A stretch of DNA of 33,052 bases from Pseudarthrobacter oxydans. Its GTDB lineage: Bacteria; Actinomycetota; Actinomycetes; Actinomycetales; Micrococcaceae. Positions 14,055 through 22,011 of this stretch are shown piece by piece; the stretch's first letter is position 1, and each line of letters begins with the position of its first letter. The stretch covers positions 1 through 33,052 of the forward strand of contig NZ_JABTYH010000043.1 in NCBI RefSeq assembly GCF_013314975.1, written 5' to 3'. A program made the position numbers and the translations under genes. The notes under the pieces are model-generated. The model did no database searches. It was not told the origin of the DNA and saw nothing but the letters and a program-made list of their open reading frames with translations.

Positions 14055-14864
14055 ATGATTTCCCTCTCCATCAACAACGCCGTGGCCGAGGTGGTGCTGA
14101 ACGCACCGCACAAGCTGAACTCGCTGGACGAGCAGGCGCTGGCGGATTTAACACAGGCGTACGACGACGCCGCTGCCGCCGCCGAGAGTGGGAAGGTGCG
14201 GGCGCTGCTGCTCAGGGGAGAAGGCCGCGCCTTCTGCGCGGGCCGGGACATCCAGAACGTGACGCCGGAGAGCGACGACGCCGCCGCGTATCTGGGCGGG
14301 CTGGTGGAGCCGCTGCTGAAGAAGATGGCCGCATTCCCGGCGCCTACCTTCGCGGCGGCCCACGGGGCGTGCCTGGGCGTGGGGCTGGGGCTGCTGCTGG
14401 CCACGGACGTGGTGTACGTGGCGGAGAACGCCAAGTTCGGATCGCCGTTTGCCAAGCTGGGGGCCACGCTGGACTCGGGCGGGCACTGGTACTTCACCGA
14501 GCGGCTGGGCATGCACCGGACGCTGGACCTGATCTACACGGCGGACCTGATTTCCGGCGCGGAGGCTGTGGCGCAGGGGATGTTCAGCCGGGCCATGCCG
14601 GCGGACCAGCTGCTGGAGACCACGCGGGGGATCGTGAACCGGGTTGCTTCCGGTGCTACCGGCGCTTTTGTGGCGAGCAAGGAGCTGGTGGCGCACATCC
14701 GGGACCAGCGCCTGGGGCTGTGGGAGGCCATGCAGGAGGAGAACGCCGAGCAGGCGCGCCTGTGCACCACGGACGATTATGCCGAGGGTTTCCGGGCTTT
14801 CCAGGAAAAGCGTGAGCCGAAATTCACAGGCGCGAAATTGCCTTTGCCTGCCGCTGATTTGTAA
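14055..14864 (+). CDS. Enoyl-CoA hydratase/isomerase, probable phenylacetate-pathway enzyme
   Basis: The product is 269 aa, a full-length crotonase. It has the oxyanion-hole segments RGEGRAFCAGRDIQ and AAHGACLGVGLGLLLATDVV, and the later motif FGSPFAKLGATLDSGGHWYF. The DSGG stretch resembles PaaG (epoxyphenylacetyl-CoA isomerase, oxepin-CoA forming), and the position straight after paaE supports that. PaaF-type hydratase activity cannot be excluded from sequence alone. It starts 28 bp after paaE with AAGGAG before the ATG and is probably co-transcribed. Confidence 0.85.
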   Translation: MISLSINNAVAEVVLNAPHKLNSLDEQALADLTQAYDDAAAAAESGKVRALLLRGEGRAFCAGRDIQNVTPESDDAAAYLGGLVEPLLKKMAAFPAPTFAAAHGACLGVGLGLLLATDVVYVAENAKFGSPFAKLGATLDSGGHWYFTERLGMHRTLDLIYTADLISGAEAVAQGMFSRAMPADQLLETTRGIVNRVASGATGAFVASKELVAHIRDQRLGLWEAMQEENAEQARLCTTDDYAEGFRAFQEKREPKFTGAKLPLPAADL

Positions 14865-14873
14865 GGTTCAGCT

Positions 14874-15764
14874 ATGACAACGGGGAAAGCAATAACCAAA
14901 GCCGTCATTCCTGCTGCCGGATTGGGGACTCGCTTCCTGCCCGCCACCAAGGCAATGCCGAAGGAAATGCTGCCGGTGGTAGACCGGCCGGCCATCCAGT
15001 ACGTGGTGGAGGAAGCCGTCAAGTCCGGGCTCACTGACCTGCTGATGATCACGGGACGGAACAAGCGCTCCCTGGAAGACCACTTTGACCGGGAGCCGGG
15101 CCTGGAGCGCGCGCTGGAGCTCAAGGGGGACAAGGACAAGCTGGAGTCCGTGCAGTACGCCTCGGAGCTTGGACCCATCCACTATGTCCGCCAGGGCGAG
15201 GCCAAGGGCCTGGGCCACGCGGTACTGTGCGCCAGCCAGCACGTGGGCAACGAGCCCTTTGCCGTGCTCCTGGGTGATGACCTCATTGACGAGGCCGAGG
15301 ACCTGCTGACCACCATGATGGAGGTGCAGCAGAAGACCGGCGGTTCGGTGATCGCCCTGATTGAGGTGGATCCGGCGCAGATCAGCGCGTACGGCTGCGC
15401 TGACATCACAGCGGTGGACGGCGAGGACTATGTCCGGGTGAACAGCCTGGTGGAGAAGCCTGCGGTGGGGGATGCGCCGTCCAACCTGGCCGTGATCGGC
15501 CGGTACGTGCTGCACCCGGCCGTGTTCGGGATCCTGGAGGAGACCGAACCGGGCCGCGGCAATGAGATCCAGCTGACCGATGCGCTGCAGACCCTGGCCG
15601 CCGGGGAGGGTGAAGGCTCCGGCGTGTACGGTGTGGTGTTCAAAGGCCGCCGCTTCGATACCGGGGACAAGCTCAGCTACCTCAAGGCCGTCATCACCCT
15701 CGCATCGGAGCGGGTGGAGTTCGGTGAGGACCTGAAGACCTGGATGAAGGGCTTCGTGAACTAA
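14874..15764 (+). CDS. galU: UTP-glucose-1-phosphate uridylyltransferase
   Basis: The product is 296 aa. It makes UDP-glucose from UTP and glucose-1-phosphate. The nucleotidyltransferase signature IPAAGLGTRFLPATKAMPKE is at about 11-30, followed by LPVVDRPAIQYVVEEAV, the LLGDDLID metal-binding region and a VEKP motif. An AAGG site lies 6 nt before the ATG, and the gene starts only 9 bp after the crotonase gene, so read-through from the paa operon is possible although the functions are unrelated. Its product is the substrate for the UDP-glucose dehydrogenase at 19165-20478. A short 5-bp stem (15776-15790) overlaps the ends of this gene and the convergent VanZ gene. Confidence 0.95.
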   Translation: MTTGKAITKAVIPAAGLGTRFLPATKAMPKEMLPVVDRPAIQYVVEEAVKSGLTDLLMITGRNKRSLEDHFDREPGLERALELKGDKDKLESVQYASELGPIHYVRQGEAKGLGHAVLCASQHVGNEPFAVLLGDDLIDEAEDLLTTMMEVQQKTGGSVIALIEVDPAQISAYGCADITAVDGEDYVRVNSLVEKPAVGDAPSNLAVIGRYVLHPAVFGILEETEPGRGNEIQLTDALQTLAAGEGEGSGVYGVVFKGRRFDTGDKLSYLKAVITLASERVEFGEDLKTWMKGFVN

Positions 15765-15781
15765 GCCACGCCACAGACCTC

Positions 15782-16228
15782 TTACAGGTCCGCTGCCGGA
15801 AGGCGGCGGGCCTGTAGTCGTTTAAGGGCTGCTGCAGCCAAGAGGGCGCCAATGACAGCGCCTGACGTGTTTGTCACAAGGTCAAGCGGGCTTGGAAAAC
15901 GGTCGTGAAGAAACAGCAGCTGGCCCAGCTCCATGCAGCAGGAGATTAGGAGTCCGAAGGCGCCGATTTTCCACCAGGGCCAGCCGGGAAAAGCCAGAGA
16001 GCTTACTAGCCCAACGGGGACAAAAAGCGCCACATTGGCGGACGCTTCCACGAATCTGTAATTGAACCAGGCCGGAACTCCGTGGCGGTAAAGGAATTTC
16101 AGGACGGCAGCGAGCTGACCTTGAACCGGCTGGTCCACGGGGCTCGGCCAAAAGGCGATAAATGCCAAAGGGATCAGCATGGCGATGAGGACCAGCCGCC
16201 ATAGTCTGGAGTTCTCGAGCTGCTTCAC
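15782..16228 (-). CDS. VanZ-like membrane protein
   Basis: The product is about 148 aa with four probable membrane helices. The VanZ-family signature is visible: F-R-FVEASANVALFVPVGLVS, then CCMELGQLLFLHDRFPSPLD and LVTNTSGAVIGALLA. VanZ-type proteins are small membrane proteins of mostly unknown function; one gives low-level teicoplanin resistance. I chose the GTG at 16228, preceded by GAGG at 5 nt. The frame stays open upstream to 16480, but that would run through a strong terminator hairpin and has no VanZ similarity. It converges with galU. Confidence 0.75.
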   Translation of the reverse strand: MKQLENSRLWRLVLIAMLIPLAFIAFWPSPVDQPVQGQLAAVLKFLYRHGVPAWFNYRFVEASANVALFVPVGLVSSLAFPGWPWWKIGAFGLLISCCMELGQLLFLHDRFPSPLDLVTNTSGAVIGALLAAAALKRLQARRLPAADL

Positions 16229-16235
16229 ACGGCCC

Positions 16236-16382
16236 TCAGGAAGTCCGTAGAAGGGCCAACGCTGCGGTGCCCAGGGCGGCAGCCGCCAACAGTGCCAGAA
16301 GGACGTAGGGGAGCACTTGGGGGCCGGGGAGGGGAATTGAGATGCCGTACTGCCGCGGTGCTTTTCGCCAATGTCTCCCCAT
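16236..16382 (-). CDS. Possible 48-aa one-helix membrane ORF or gene remnant
   Basis: From an ATG at 16382 this frame encodes 48 aa: a basic start (MGRHWRKAPRQYG), then IPLPGPQVLPYVLLALLAAA and a long hydrophobic helix ending LLRTS. The stop is 7 bp before the VanZ GTG, so the two could be coupled. The ribosome-binding site is poor. A different frame just upstream (about 16341-16440) reads STPWATNRAAWLWYQYELWG, which looks protein-like, so this may instead be the frameshifted 3' end of a lost membrane-protein gene. Both readings are inference. Confidence 0.35.
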   Translation of the reverse strand: MGRHWRKAPRQYGISIPLPGPQVLPYVLLALLAAAALGTAALALLRTS

Positions 16383-16445
16383 AGCTCATATTGATACCAC
16401 AGCCAGGCCGCCCGGTTGGTGGCCCAGGGTGTTGAGACGTTAAAC

Positions 16446-16491
16446 GAAGAAGGTGGGTGTTCTCCGTTTCCGGAGTACACCCACCTTCTTC
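16446..16491 (-). terminator. Strong hairpin terminator for the LAXTG protein gene
   Basis: A 15-bp perfect outer stem (16446-16460 with 16477-16491) continues, after one T/T mismatch, into a 5-bp inner stem CTCCG/CGGAG closed by a TTTC loop. On the minus strand it begins 22 nt after the stop of the 16513-17118 gene and is followed by CGTTTAAC, a short T-containing tract. The very stable structure fits termination of a highly expressed gene. Confidence 0.88.
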
Positions 16492-16512
16492 GGTGGTTCT
16501 TGGGTGGTGCTG

Positions 16513-17118
16513 TTATGCAGCTACCTCAGCCTTGGCGCGGCGGCGAACAACCACTACCGAGGTTGCGCCGGCAGCCAGTGCGCCTGCGCCCACCAGGGTC
16601 CACAGGACCAGGCCGGAGTCAGCGCCGGTGTTGGCCAGGCCTGCACCACCGGTGCTGGCCAGGGGAGCGCCGCCGGCGTTGCCACCGGTGTTGGCCAGGG
16701 AGGCTGCCACTGTGACCGTGACGGGGCCAACGACGACGCCGGACTGAGTGCCTTCAGCGGTCAGGCTGTAGGTGCCTGCTTCGCTGATGGAGATCGGGAG
16801 GGCGAAAGCGCCCTGGGCGTCAGCGGTTGCGCTGAGTTCCTGCGGTGCCAGGAACACAGGGATCTTGGCGGAGAAGGACGTACCGCCGGCGATATTGGCA
16901 CCACCTGCTGCCGGCGGCTGGCCGGGCGTGACGCGGATGATCAGCGGTTCGCCGGCAAGGAAGCCCTGGCCGCGGAAGACAAAGCTTTCGCCCGGGCCAA
17001 CAACCCCGTCAGAAACAGCGGCCTGCGGCGGGAGAGCCGGGTATTCGGCTGCTACGGCCGGTGATCCAATAAGGGCGAGTGAGCCAGCGAGTGCGAGTGC
17101 TGCGAGTGTTTTCTTCAT
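16513..17118 (-). CDS. Secreted surface protein with LAXTG sortase signal
   Basis: The product is 201 aa. A signal peptide (MKKTLAALALAGSLALIGSP, cleavage near AVAA at about 21-24) precedes a beta-rich domain (about 30-138) with the look of an immunoglobulin-like fold (GESFVFRGQGFLAGEPLIIR ... GAFALPISISEAGTYSLTA). The C-terminus is a cell-wall sorting signal: LANTG at 161-165, a 22-residue hydrophobic stretch and the tail RRRAKAEVAA. LAXTG is the motif read by class E sortases of high-GC actinobacteria. Two extra copies, LANTG (141-145) and LASTG (153-157), lie just before it in a Gly/Ala-rich linker. GGGGGG lies 6 nt upstream of the ATG. No sortase gene is adjacent. Confidence 0.85.
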   Translation of the reverse strand: MKKTLAALALAGSLALIGSPAVAAEYPALPPQAAVSDGVVGPGESFVFRGQGFLAGEPLIIRVTPGQPPAAGGANIAGGTSFSAKIPVFLAPQELSATADAQGAFALPISISEAGTYSLTAEGTQSGVVVGPVTVTVAASLANTGGNAGGAPLASTGGAGLANTGADSGLVLWTLVGAGALAAGATSVVVVRRRAKAEVAA

Positions 17119-17300
17119 GAGTGTCCCCCCGGAGACGTTTAAGTTTTTGGTGTACCCGATTGTGAGGAAATTTTCCTCTCCACACGAGACCTATGCGGAA
17201 GTACGGATAATGATCCCAAGAGAGACGCTACCATCTGCTCGTGTTTGTGAGCAATGTCAATCCAATCGGTTTACATAGTGTTAACGCACGGGCCACCTTT
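17119..17300 (-). promoter_or_regulatory. Leader and promoter region of the LAXTG protein gene
   Basis: This 182-bp gap separates the DUF4012 gene from the surface-protein gene on the same strand. It holds a TTGACA hexamer (17255-17260, minus strand) with no strong -10 partner at 17-18 bp. It also has a palindrome, GAGGAAA-T-TTTCCTC (17164-17178), about 45 nt before the start codon, which would fold in the leader RNA or bind a regulator. It is distinctly A/T-richer than DNA to the left. No terminator hairpin for the polysaccharide operon is obvious. Confidence 0.35.
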
Positions 17301-19163
17301 CTAGCCGCACGCAACGCTTTCTATGGGCAACGTCACGTCCTTTACATCTTGAACAGTCGGCGTGACAACCACGTTAGGTTCTGTGTGCTGGACAATCTTG
17401 CCAAAGGTGAAATCGACGGTCCGGCTTTCCCCGGGAGCCAGCCGAATGGCAAGCACCCCTACAGGTCTGTTGCCATGGAAGTAGGGAGCAAAATCGGTCT
17501 TCTGCCCGTCCAGTTTGGCTGTCTCTACGTGGGCCTGTGCTGGTCCGTACGCCACGATATTCGTTTGTACCGATCCCGGCGGGACACCAAATACACCGTC
17601 CCCCGTCACGTACGGCGGCAAGGACGTTGCTGCGTCGGCTGGTGCAGTGTTCGTACTGGTGACACGTACAGTTGTCTCTTCGTACCCGTCGCGCGGGCAT
17701 TCCTTAATCAACTGCACTGTGCGCTTGGTGTAGTAGTCCATCTTCGCGCCGGTGCCGTCGTTGAAGTAAACACCGAACTGGGCTGGAGAAACACTAGATC
17801 CCGCGATTGATCCACTCACTTGGTATTTCCCAAGTGTGGCCTGCTCATCGCTGGAACTAGACCACATTAGGACGCGGCGCTCTTCCACACCACGAGTAAT
17901 GCCTTTAATTAAGTTCTTACCGTCGCTTTGGCCTTTCGAAAGTGTGGAGAAGATTTCTTGGGCGACACCTGCGAAGTAGGCGTCTTGAAGACTAGGTTCC
18001 TCGATCTTTGCATACACGTCCGAGAGCAGTGTTTTCACGACGTTGTCGCCCCTGAGCTCTGTTGGCAGTCCGAGGTTGGCCAACCTAAGCAGTCCAGGGT
18101 CGCTGAGCTGGACGGGTCCAGTTGCGGCCAGGATGTAACTGAGAGCTACTGGGTCAATAGAAATAACACCGTCGACGCGCTGGCCAGTTTTTCGCTCCCA
18201 CATGGCGTGGACGGTGCTTGCGGCCGTTGGAAAATCAGGAGTCAGATTCGCGTCTTGCATGAATTTGCCCAATCTGGGCGAATAGATCGCTGTTTGTTCC
18301 GGATCTGTTGGAATAATCGGGTTCATAGTTCCCACCTGGGACGCGCTGCTTTGAGCGCCGAGAGCGGGCTTGCCATCCTCTAGGGTAAGGATCGCTAAGG
18401 CGCCGGGAATACCACCGGACGCACGGCTTTCAGCATTGTTTTGGACGATAAGAAGGTAGCTTCTCGTCCCATCGATGCCAAGCATTTCGGGGGCTAATTC
18501 GGCCGCGTCGGCGGCAGCATCTAGTGCCCCTGTGACTTCGTTTAGCTGAGCCCTCGCTTCAGCCAATGGCCCGGACACTTGGGGCAACAGGCCCCTGTCG
18601 TCAATCCTGTCTAGTCGCTGAGCTGAGACTCGAACTACGTGAGCGGCCGCAGTAACGGTCGGAGAAGCGGCATGAACGGGTTTTAGATCTGTTCCCGATC
18701 CGTTGGGAAGCAGAGCATTCCAGTCCAAGGTGTCGAAAACGTTCACAAGCGGAGCGAGACTGAGGTTGACTACATCGTCAGCCGAACGCGCTACTTCGGC
18801 GACGGCGCTGAAGTTGCTTCCCAGGCCCGGAATGCTAGCCGCCAGGGTCCACAGGGGGTCTCCAGCAGCTTCCTTAGCGGCAGACGTGTGTGAACGCAAC
18901 TGGGCGACCGTGGAAGCCGCCGCGTCTTTATCTCCTGCAGCAATCTCCGCTTGGAGTGCCCCTATCAGCGAAGCTGCTGAAGTCAGTTCGGTGCTAATCC
19001 TCGTAGCCTTTGAGGTTAGCCAAGCTGCGCCGGCGCCTGTCAGCACTAACGCTACGGCTAAACCCACGAGTGTTTTCAGCACTCGACGCTGTCTTGGCCT
19101 GTTTCGGCGCTCCGCGGAGCCTGGCGTCCTTTTGCTACTTTCTCGAGCCTCAGCTTGTGACAT
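17301..19163 (-). CDS. DUF4012 membrane-anchored protein
   Basis: The product is about 620 aa. A basic cytoplasmic N-terminus (SERRNRPRQRRVLK region) and one membrane helix (about 29-50) precede a large extracytoplasmic part. That part has a helical region (about 55-240) and then the DUF4012 core (GIDGTRSYLLIVQNNAESRA, SGGIPGALAILTLEDGKPAL ... GQRVDGVISIDPVALSYILA). DUF4012 proteins occur in actinobacterial and Chloroflexi polysaccharide loci; their N-terminal core resembles LytR-CpsA-Psr ligand-binding surroundings, but enzymatic activity is not established. I chose the ATG at 19163, which lies one base after the TAG of the UDP-glucose dehydrogenase gene (TAGCATG) and has no ribosome-binding site of its own, pointing to coupled translation. 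A role in polymer export or attachment is inference. Confidence 0.8.
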   Translation of the reverse strand: MSQAEARESSKRTPGSAERRNRPRQRRVLKTLVGLAVALVLTGAGAAWLTSKATRISTELTSAASLIGALQAEIAAGDKDAAASTVAQLRSHTSAAKEAAGDPLWTLAASIPGLGSNFSAVAEVARSADDVVNLSLAPLVNVFDTLDWNALLPNGSGTDLKPVHAASPTVTAAAHVVRVSAQRLDRIDDRGLLPQVSGPLAEARAQLNEVTGALDAAADAAELAPEMLGIDGTRSYLLIVQNNAESRASGGIPGALAILTLEDGKPALGAQSSASQVGTMNPIIPTDPEQTAIYSPRLGKFMQDANLTPDFPTAASTVHAMWERKTGQRVDGVISIDPVALSYILAATGPVQLSDPGLLRLANLGLPTELRGDNVVKTLLSDVYAKIEEPSLQDAYFAGVAQEIFSTLSKGQSDGKNLIKGITRGVEERRVLMWSSSSDEQATLGKYQVSGSIAGSSVSPAQFGVYFNDGTGAKMDYYTKRTVQLIKECPRDGYEETTVRVTSTNTAPADAATSLPPYVTGDGVFGVPPGSVQTNIVAYGPAQAHVETAKLDGQKTDFAPYFHGNRPVGVLAIRLAPGESRTVDFTFGKIVQHTEPNVVVTPTVQDVKDVTLPIESVACG

Positions 19164-19164
19164 G

Positions 19165-20478
19165 CTACGGGCGACCAAGTCCGCGGTACGTCCAGCCTGC
19201 TGCCCGCCACTTGGCAGCGTCAAGAACATTGCGACCATCCAAAATTCGCTGGTTGGTTACCAACGTGGAGAGCGCGTAAGGGTCAAGTTCTCGGTATTGC
19301 TGCCACTCAGTAAGGAGCAGTATGGCGTCAGCACGCTGAACCGCTCGATCCACATCCGCTTCATAGTGCAGTTCGGGAAAACGCCGGGCGGCATTATCTA
19401 TGGCTTTTGGGTCACTGACTGTGACAACAGCCCCTTGAAGCTGGAGCTGTGCAGCAATGCTGAGAGCCGGTGAGTCACGGACATCATCACTTTCAGGTTT
19501 GAAGGCTGCGCCAAGCACTGATATTCGCTTTCCCAACAATGAACCCCCGCACAGTTCGCGGGAAAGTTCGACCACACGGCTTCGCCGGCGCATATTTATC
19601 GCGTCAACTTCGCGGAGAAACGTAAGGGCCTGGTCTGCCCCTAGTTCACCCGCGCGAGCCATGAACGCTCGAATGTCTTTTGGCAGGCAACCACCACCAA
19701 ACCCAATTCCCGCGTTCAGGAATTTCCGTCCGATCCGATCGTCCATCCCAATGGCATCGGCCAGACGGGTTACATCGGCGCCCGCGGCTTCACACAGCTC
19801 AGCCATGGCGTTGATGAACGAAATCTTGGTCGCCAGGAAAGAGTTGGCAGCCGTTTTCACAAGCTCAGCAGTAGGGTGGTCCGTAACCAGACGGGGGGTG
19901 CCCGAAGAAATCGATCCTGCATACACCTCGTCGAGGATTGCGACGGAGGGGTGATCCTCGGAGCCGTTTTCCACCCCATAGACCAATCGATCGGGCTGGA
20001 GCGTATCGGAAACAGCATGTCCCTCTCTAAGAAACTCGGGATTCCACACAAGGTGTGCTTCAGGTTCTTTAAGCTGAACGAGTTCCGCGAGCCGGGAAGC
20101 AGTTCCCACCGGCACCGTGGATTTTCCAACCACGATATCGCCGGGCGAAAGGTGGGGAAGAAGACCAACCGTTGCCGCATCCACATACGTCAGGTCTGCA
20201 GCATTCTCACCTTTCTTCTGCGGAGTCCCAACGCAGATAAAATGCACGTCGCTGCCATGGGCAGCTGACATGTCCGTCGTAAAAGAGAGTCGCCCCGTCT
20301 CCTGCACGTCTCGGAGGAGGTCTTCCAATCCGGGTTCGTAGAACGGTGCCCTGGCCGCGGAAAGCTCGCTGATTTTCCGTTCGTCTACATCGATGCCCAC
20401 TACCTCATGCCCCAGCTTGGCCATGCAGGCAGCGTGTACAGCACCTAAGTAGCCGCAGCCGATTACAGATATGCGCAT
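19165..20478 (-). CDS. UDP-glucose 6-dehydrogenase
   Basis: The product is 437 aa. It oxidises UDP-glucose twice to UDP-glucuronate with NAD+. The N-terminal Rossmann motif GCGYLGAVHA is at 7-16, the substrate segment GKSTVPVGTA at 118-127 and WNPEFLREG at 145-153, and the catalytic Cys264 lies in GIGFGGGCLPKDIRAF. The C-terminal domain (LGAAFKPESDDVRDSPALSI) is complete. It follows the phosphoglycosyl transferase gene by 45 bp. Together with galU in the same window it gives a complete route from glucose-1-phosphate to UDP-glucuronate, implying an acidic polymer. Confidence 0.95.
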   Translation of the reverse strand: MRISVIGCGYLGAVHAACMAKLGHEVVGIDVDERKISELSAARAPFYEPGLEDLLRDVQETGRLSFTTDMSAAHGSDVHFICVGTPQKKGENAADLTYVDAATVGLLPHLSPGDIVVGKSTVPVGTASRLAELVQLKEPEAHLVWNPEFLREGHAVSDTLQPDRLVYGVENGSEDHPSVAILDEVYAGSISSGTPRLVTDHPTAELVKTAANSFLATKISFINAMAELCEAAGADVTRLADAIGMDDRIGRKFLNAGIGFGGGCLPKDIRAFMARAGELGADQALTFLREVDAINMRRRSRVVELSRELCGGSLLGKRISVLGAAFKPESDDVRDSPALSIAAQLQLQGAVVTVSDPKAIDNAARRFPELHYEADVDRAVQRADAILLLTEWQQYRELDPYALSTLVTNQRILDGRNVLDAAKWRAAGWTYRGLGRP

Positions 20479-20523
20479 TCTTTGATTCCTTCCCCAAAGG
20501 GCTTATGTTGCGTCCAGCACAGG

Positions 20524-21975
20524 TCAGTACGCTCCGGTGCTGTGGAAGACGGCACGAACGGTGCGGAGGATAATTACGAGGTCGCCAGCGAGTGACCAAT
20601 TCTCCACGTAGTAGAGATCAAGTCGCACAGAGTCTTGCCAAGAAAGGTTCGAACGCCCGCTGACTTGCCAGAGGCCCGTAACGCCCGGCTTGACGAGGAG
20701 TCGACGGCGAACGTCACTTTCATAGGCCTCAACCTCACGCGGGAGTGGTGGGCGGGGTCCAACCAGGGACATGGATCCGCCTAAAACATTAAAGAGCTGT
20801 GGCAATTCGTCGACGCTGAATCTCCGAAGAGTGCGCCCGACACGGGTCACGCGTGGATCATTTTTCATCTTAAAGAGGGGCCCGCTTCCCTCGTTTTTCT
20901 CAGCTAAAGCTGTCAGCTTCGACTCCGCATCGACCACCATCGAACGGAATTTGAGCATTCGGAAGAGCTTTCCCTCGATTCCAACCCGTTCTTGACGAAA
21001 AAGGATTGGACCACGACTGTCGAGCTTTATTAACACGGCTACAAGGACCATGGCGGGAGTGGCGAGAAGTATAAGTCCCGCGGACACGGTCACGTCGAAG
21101 AGACGCTTGGCCACCCGCTGGCCGCCCTCAAGTGTAGGGGTGGTTACATGAATAAGGGGGAGCCCGGCTACCTGTTGAGTATGTATGCGGGGTCCGGCAA
21201 TGTCTGTCAGTGCCGGTGCCATGATGAGCCCAATGTTCCGGGCAGCGAGTTCCCATCCGAGATGTCGGAGTGTTTGAGGATGAAGCTGAACACCTGCGGA
21301 TACAGCTACGGCGTCGGCTCCACAGACTTCGATGGCTGAGACTATCGATTCCGTATCGGGCTTTGTGCCGAGAATCCGGAGACCGGAGTCGGGTTCCACC
21401 TCGACGGCACTTTCTACCCCTGGCATATACGCTGCGACGGGTAGGTAACCAGCATTCCTAGCCCTGTGAAGCGAAGCGGCAAGGTGTGAAACCGCCCCAG
21501 GACCTCCCAGAAGCATTAGGCGGGACATATTTCGCCCTTGGCGTCGCTTTATGTTGAGGTGTTGCCGGATGAGCCATCGTCCAAGCAGCAGCCCCAGTAG
21601 TCCGACAGGCAGCGCAAGGCCAACGTACCCACGAGCGGTGTCGAAGCGAAGGACGTAGGAAATAATCGCCACTATGCCGAAAAGCCAGAGAGAAGCCGCA
21701 GCAACTCGTTTGTACTCGTCGGCGCCGGACCCTAACACACGGCTTTGACGGCTGTTCCAAGCGCCCAGCATGATCCACCAAGAGATAGCCAGCGCTAAAG
21801 AGAGCCAGATGTAAGTGACCTCCTGGCCTGCGCCAACAAAGTCGGGCTCGACACCAAATCTGATGAGGAACGCCCCCACAACGGCCCAGCAAACAACGAA
21901 CGCATCAACGATGCTAAGAAGCCGCGATGAACGTCCGCGCCAATCCGCGTCCTCATTCACACGGAATCCCCCCAT
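20524..21975 (-). CDS. Initiating polyprenyl-phosphate sugar phosphotransferase
   Basis: The product is 483 aa. The N-terminal half has four to five membrane helices (within about 18-135) and a Rossmann-like domain (LMLLGGPGAVSHLAASLH). The C-terminal half (from about 289) is the catalytic domain of the WbaP/CpsE/ExoY family: KRLFDVTVSAGLILLATPAM, then RGPILFRQERVG, MLKFRSM, RRFSVDELPQLFNVLGGSMS, VGPRPPLPREV and KPGVTGLWQVSGRSNLSW. It loads the first sugar-1-phosphate onto undecaprenyl phosphate and so starts the repeat unit. The ATG at 21975 has no clear ribosome-binding site; GTG five codons later follows a G-run at 7 nt and may be the true start. The first sugar cannot be told from sequence. 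Confidence 0.93.
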   Translation of the reverse strand: MGGFRVNEDADWRGRSSRLLSIVDAFVVCWAVVGAFLIRFGVEPDFVGAGQEVTYIWLSLALAISWWIMLGAWNSRQSRVLGSGADEYKRVAAASLWLFGIVAIISYVLRFDTARGYVGLALPVGLLGLLLGRWLIRQHLNIKRRQGRNMSRLMLLGGPGAVSHLAASLHRARNAGYLPVAAYMPGVESAVEVEPDSGLRILGTKPDTESIVSAIEVCGADAVAVSAGVQLHPQTLRHLGWELAARNIGLIMAPALTDIAGPRIHTQQVAGLPLIHVTTPTLEGGQRVAKRLFDVTVSAGLILLATPAMVLVAVLIKLDSRGPILFRQERVGIEGKLFRMLKFRSMVVDAESKLTALAEKNEGSGPLFKMKNDPRVTRVGRTLRRFSVDELPQLFNVLGGSMSLVGPRPPLPREVEAYESDVRRRLLVKPGVTGLWQVSGRSNLSWQDSVRLDLYYVENWSLAGDLVIILRTVRAVFHSTGAY

Positions 21976-22011
21976 TCAAGCCATGGCTCATCTTGTTTAC
22001 CAGCGGTGAAA

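Noticed and set aside
12177..14111. 644-codon minus-strand open frame opposite paaD and paaE
   Set aside because: paaD and paaE are unmistakable on the plus strand; the antisense frame is His/Gly/Leu/Val-rich low-complexity sequence typical of high-GC shadows.
16229..16480. N-terminal extension of the VanZ-like protein
   Set aside because: It would translate through the strong terminator hairpin and lacks VanZ similarity; the GTG at 16228 with GAGG upstream is a better start.
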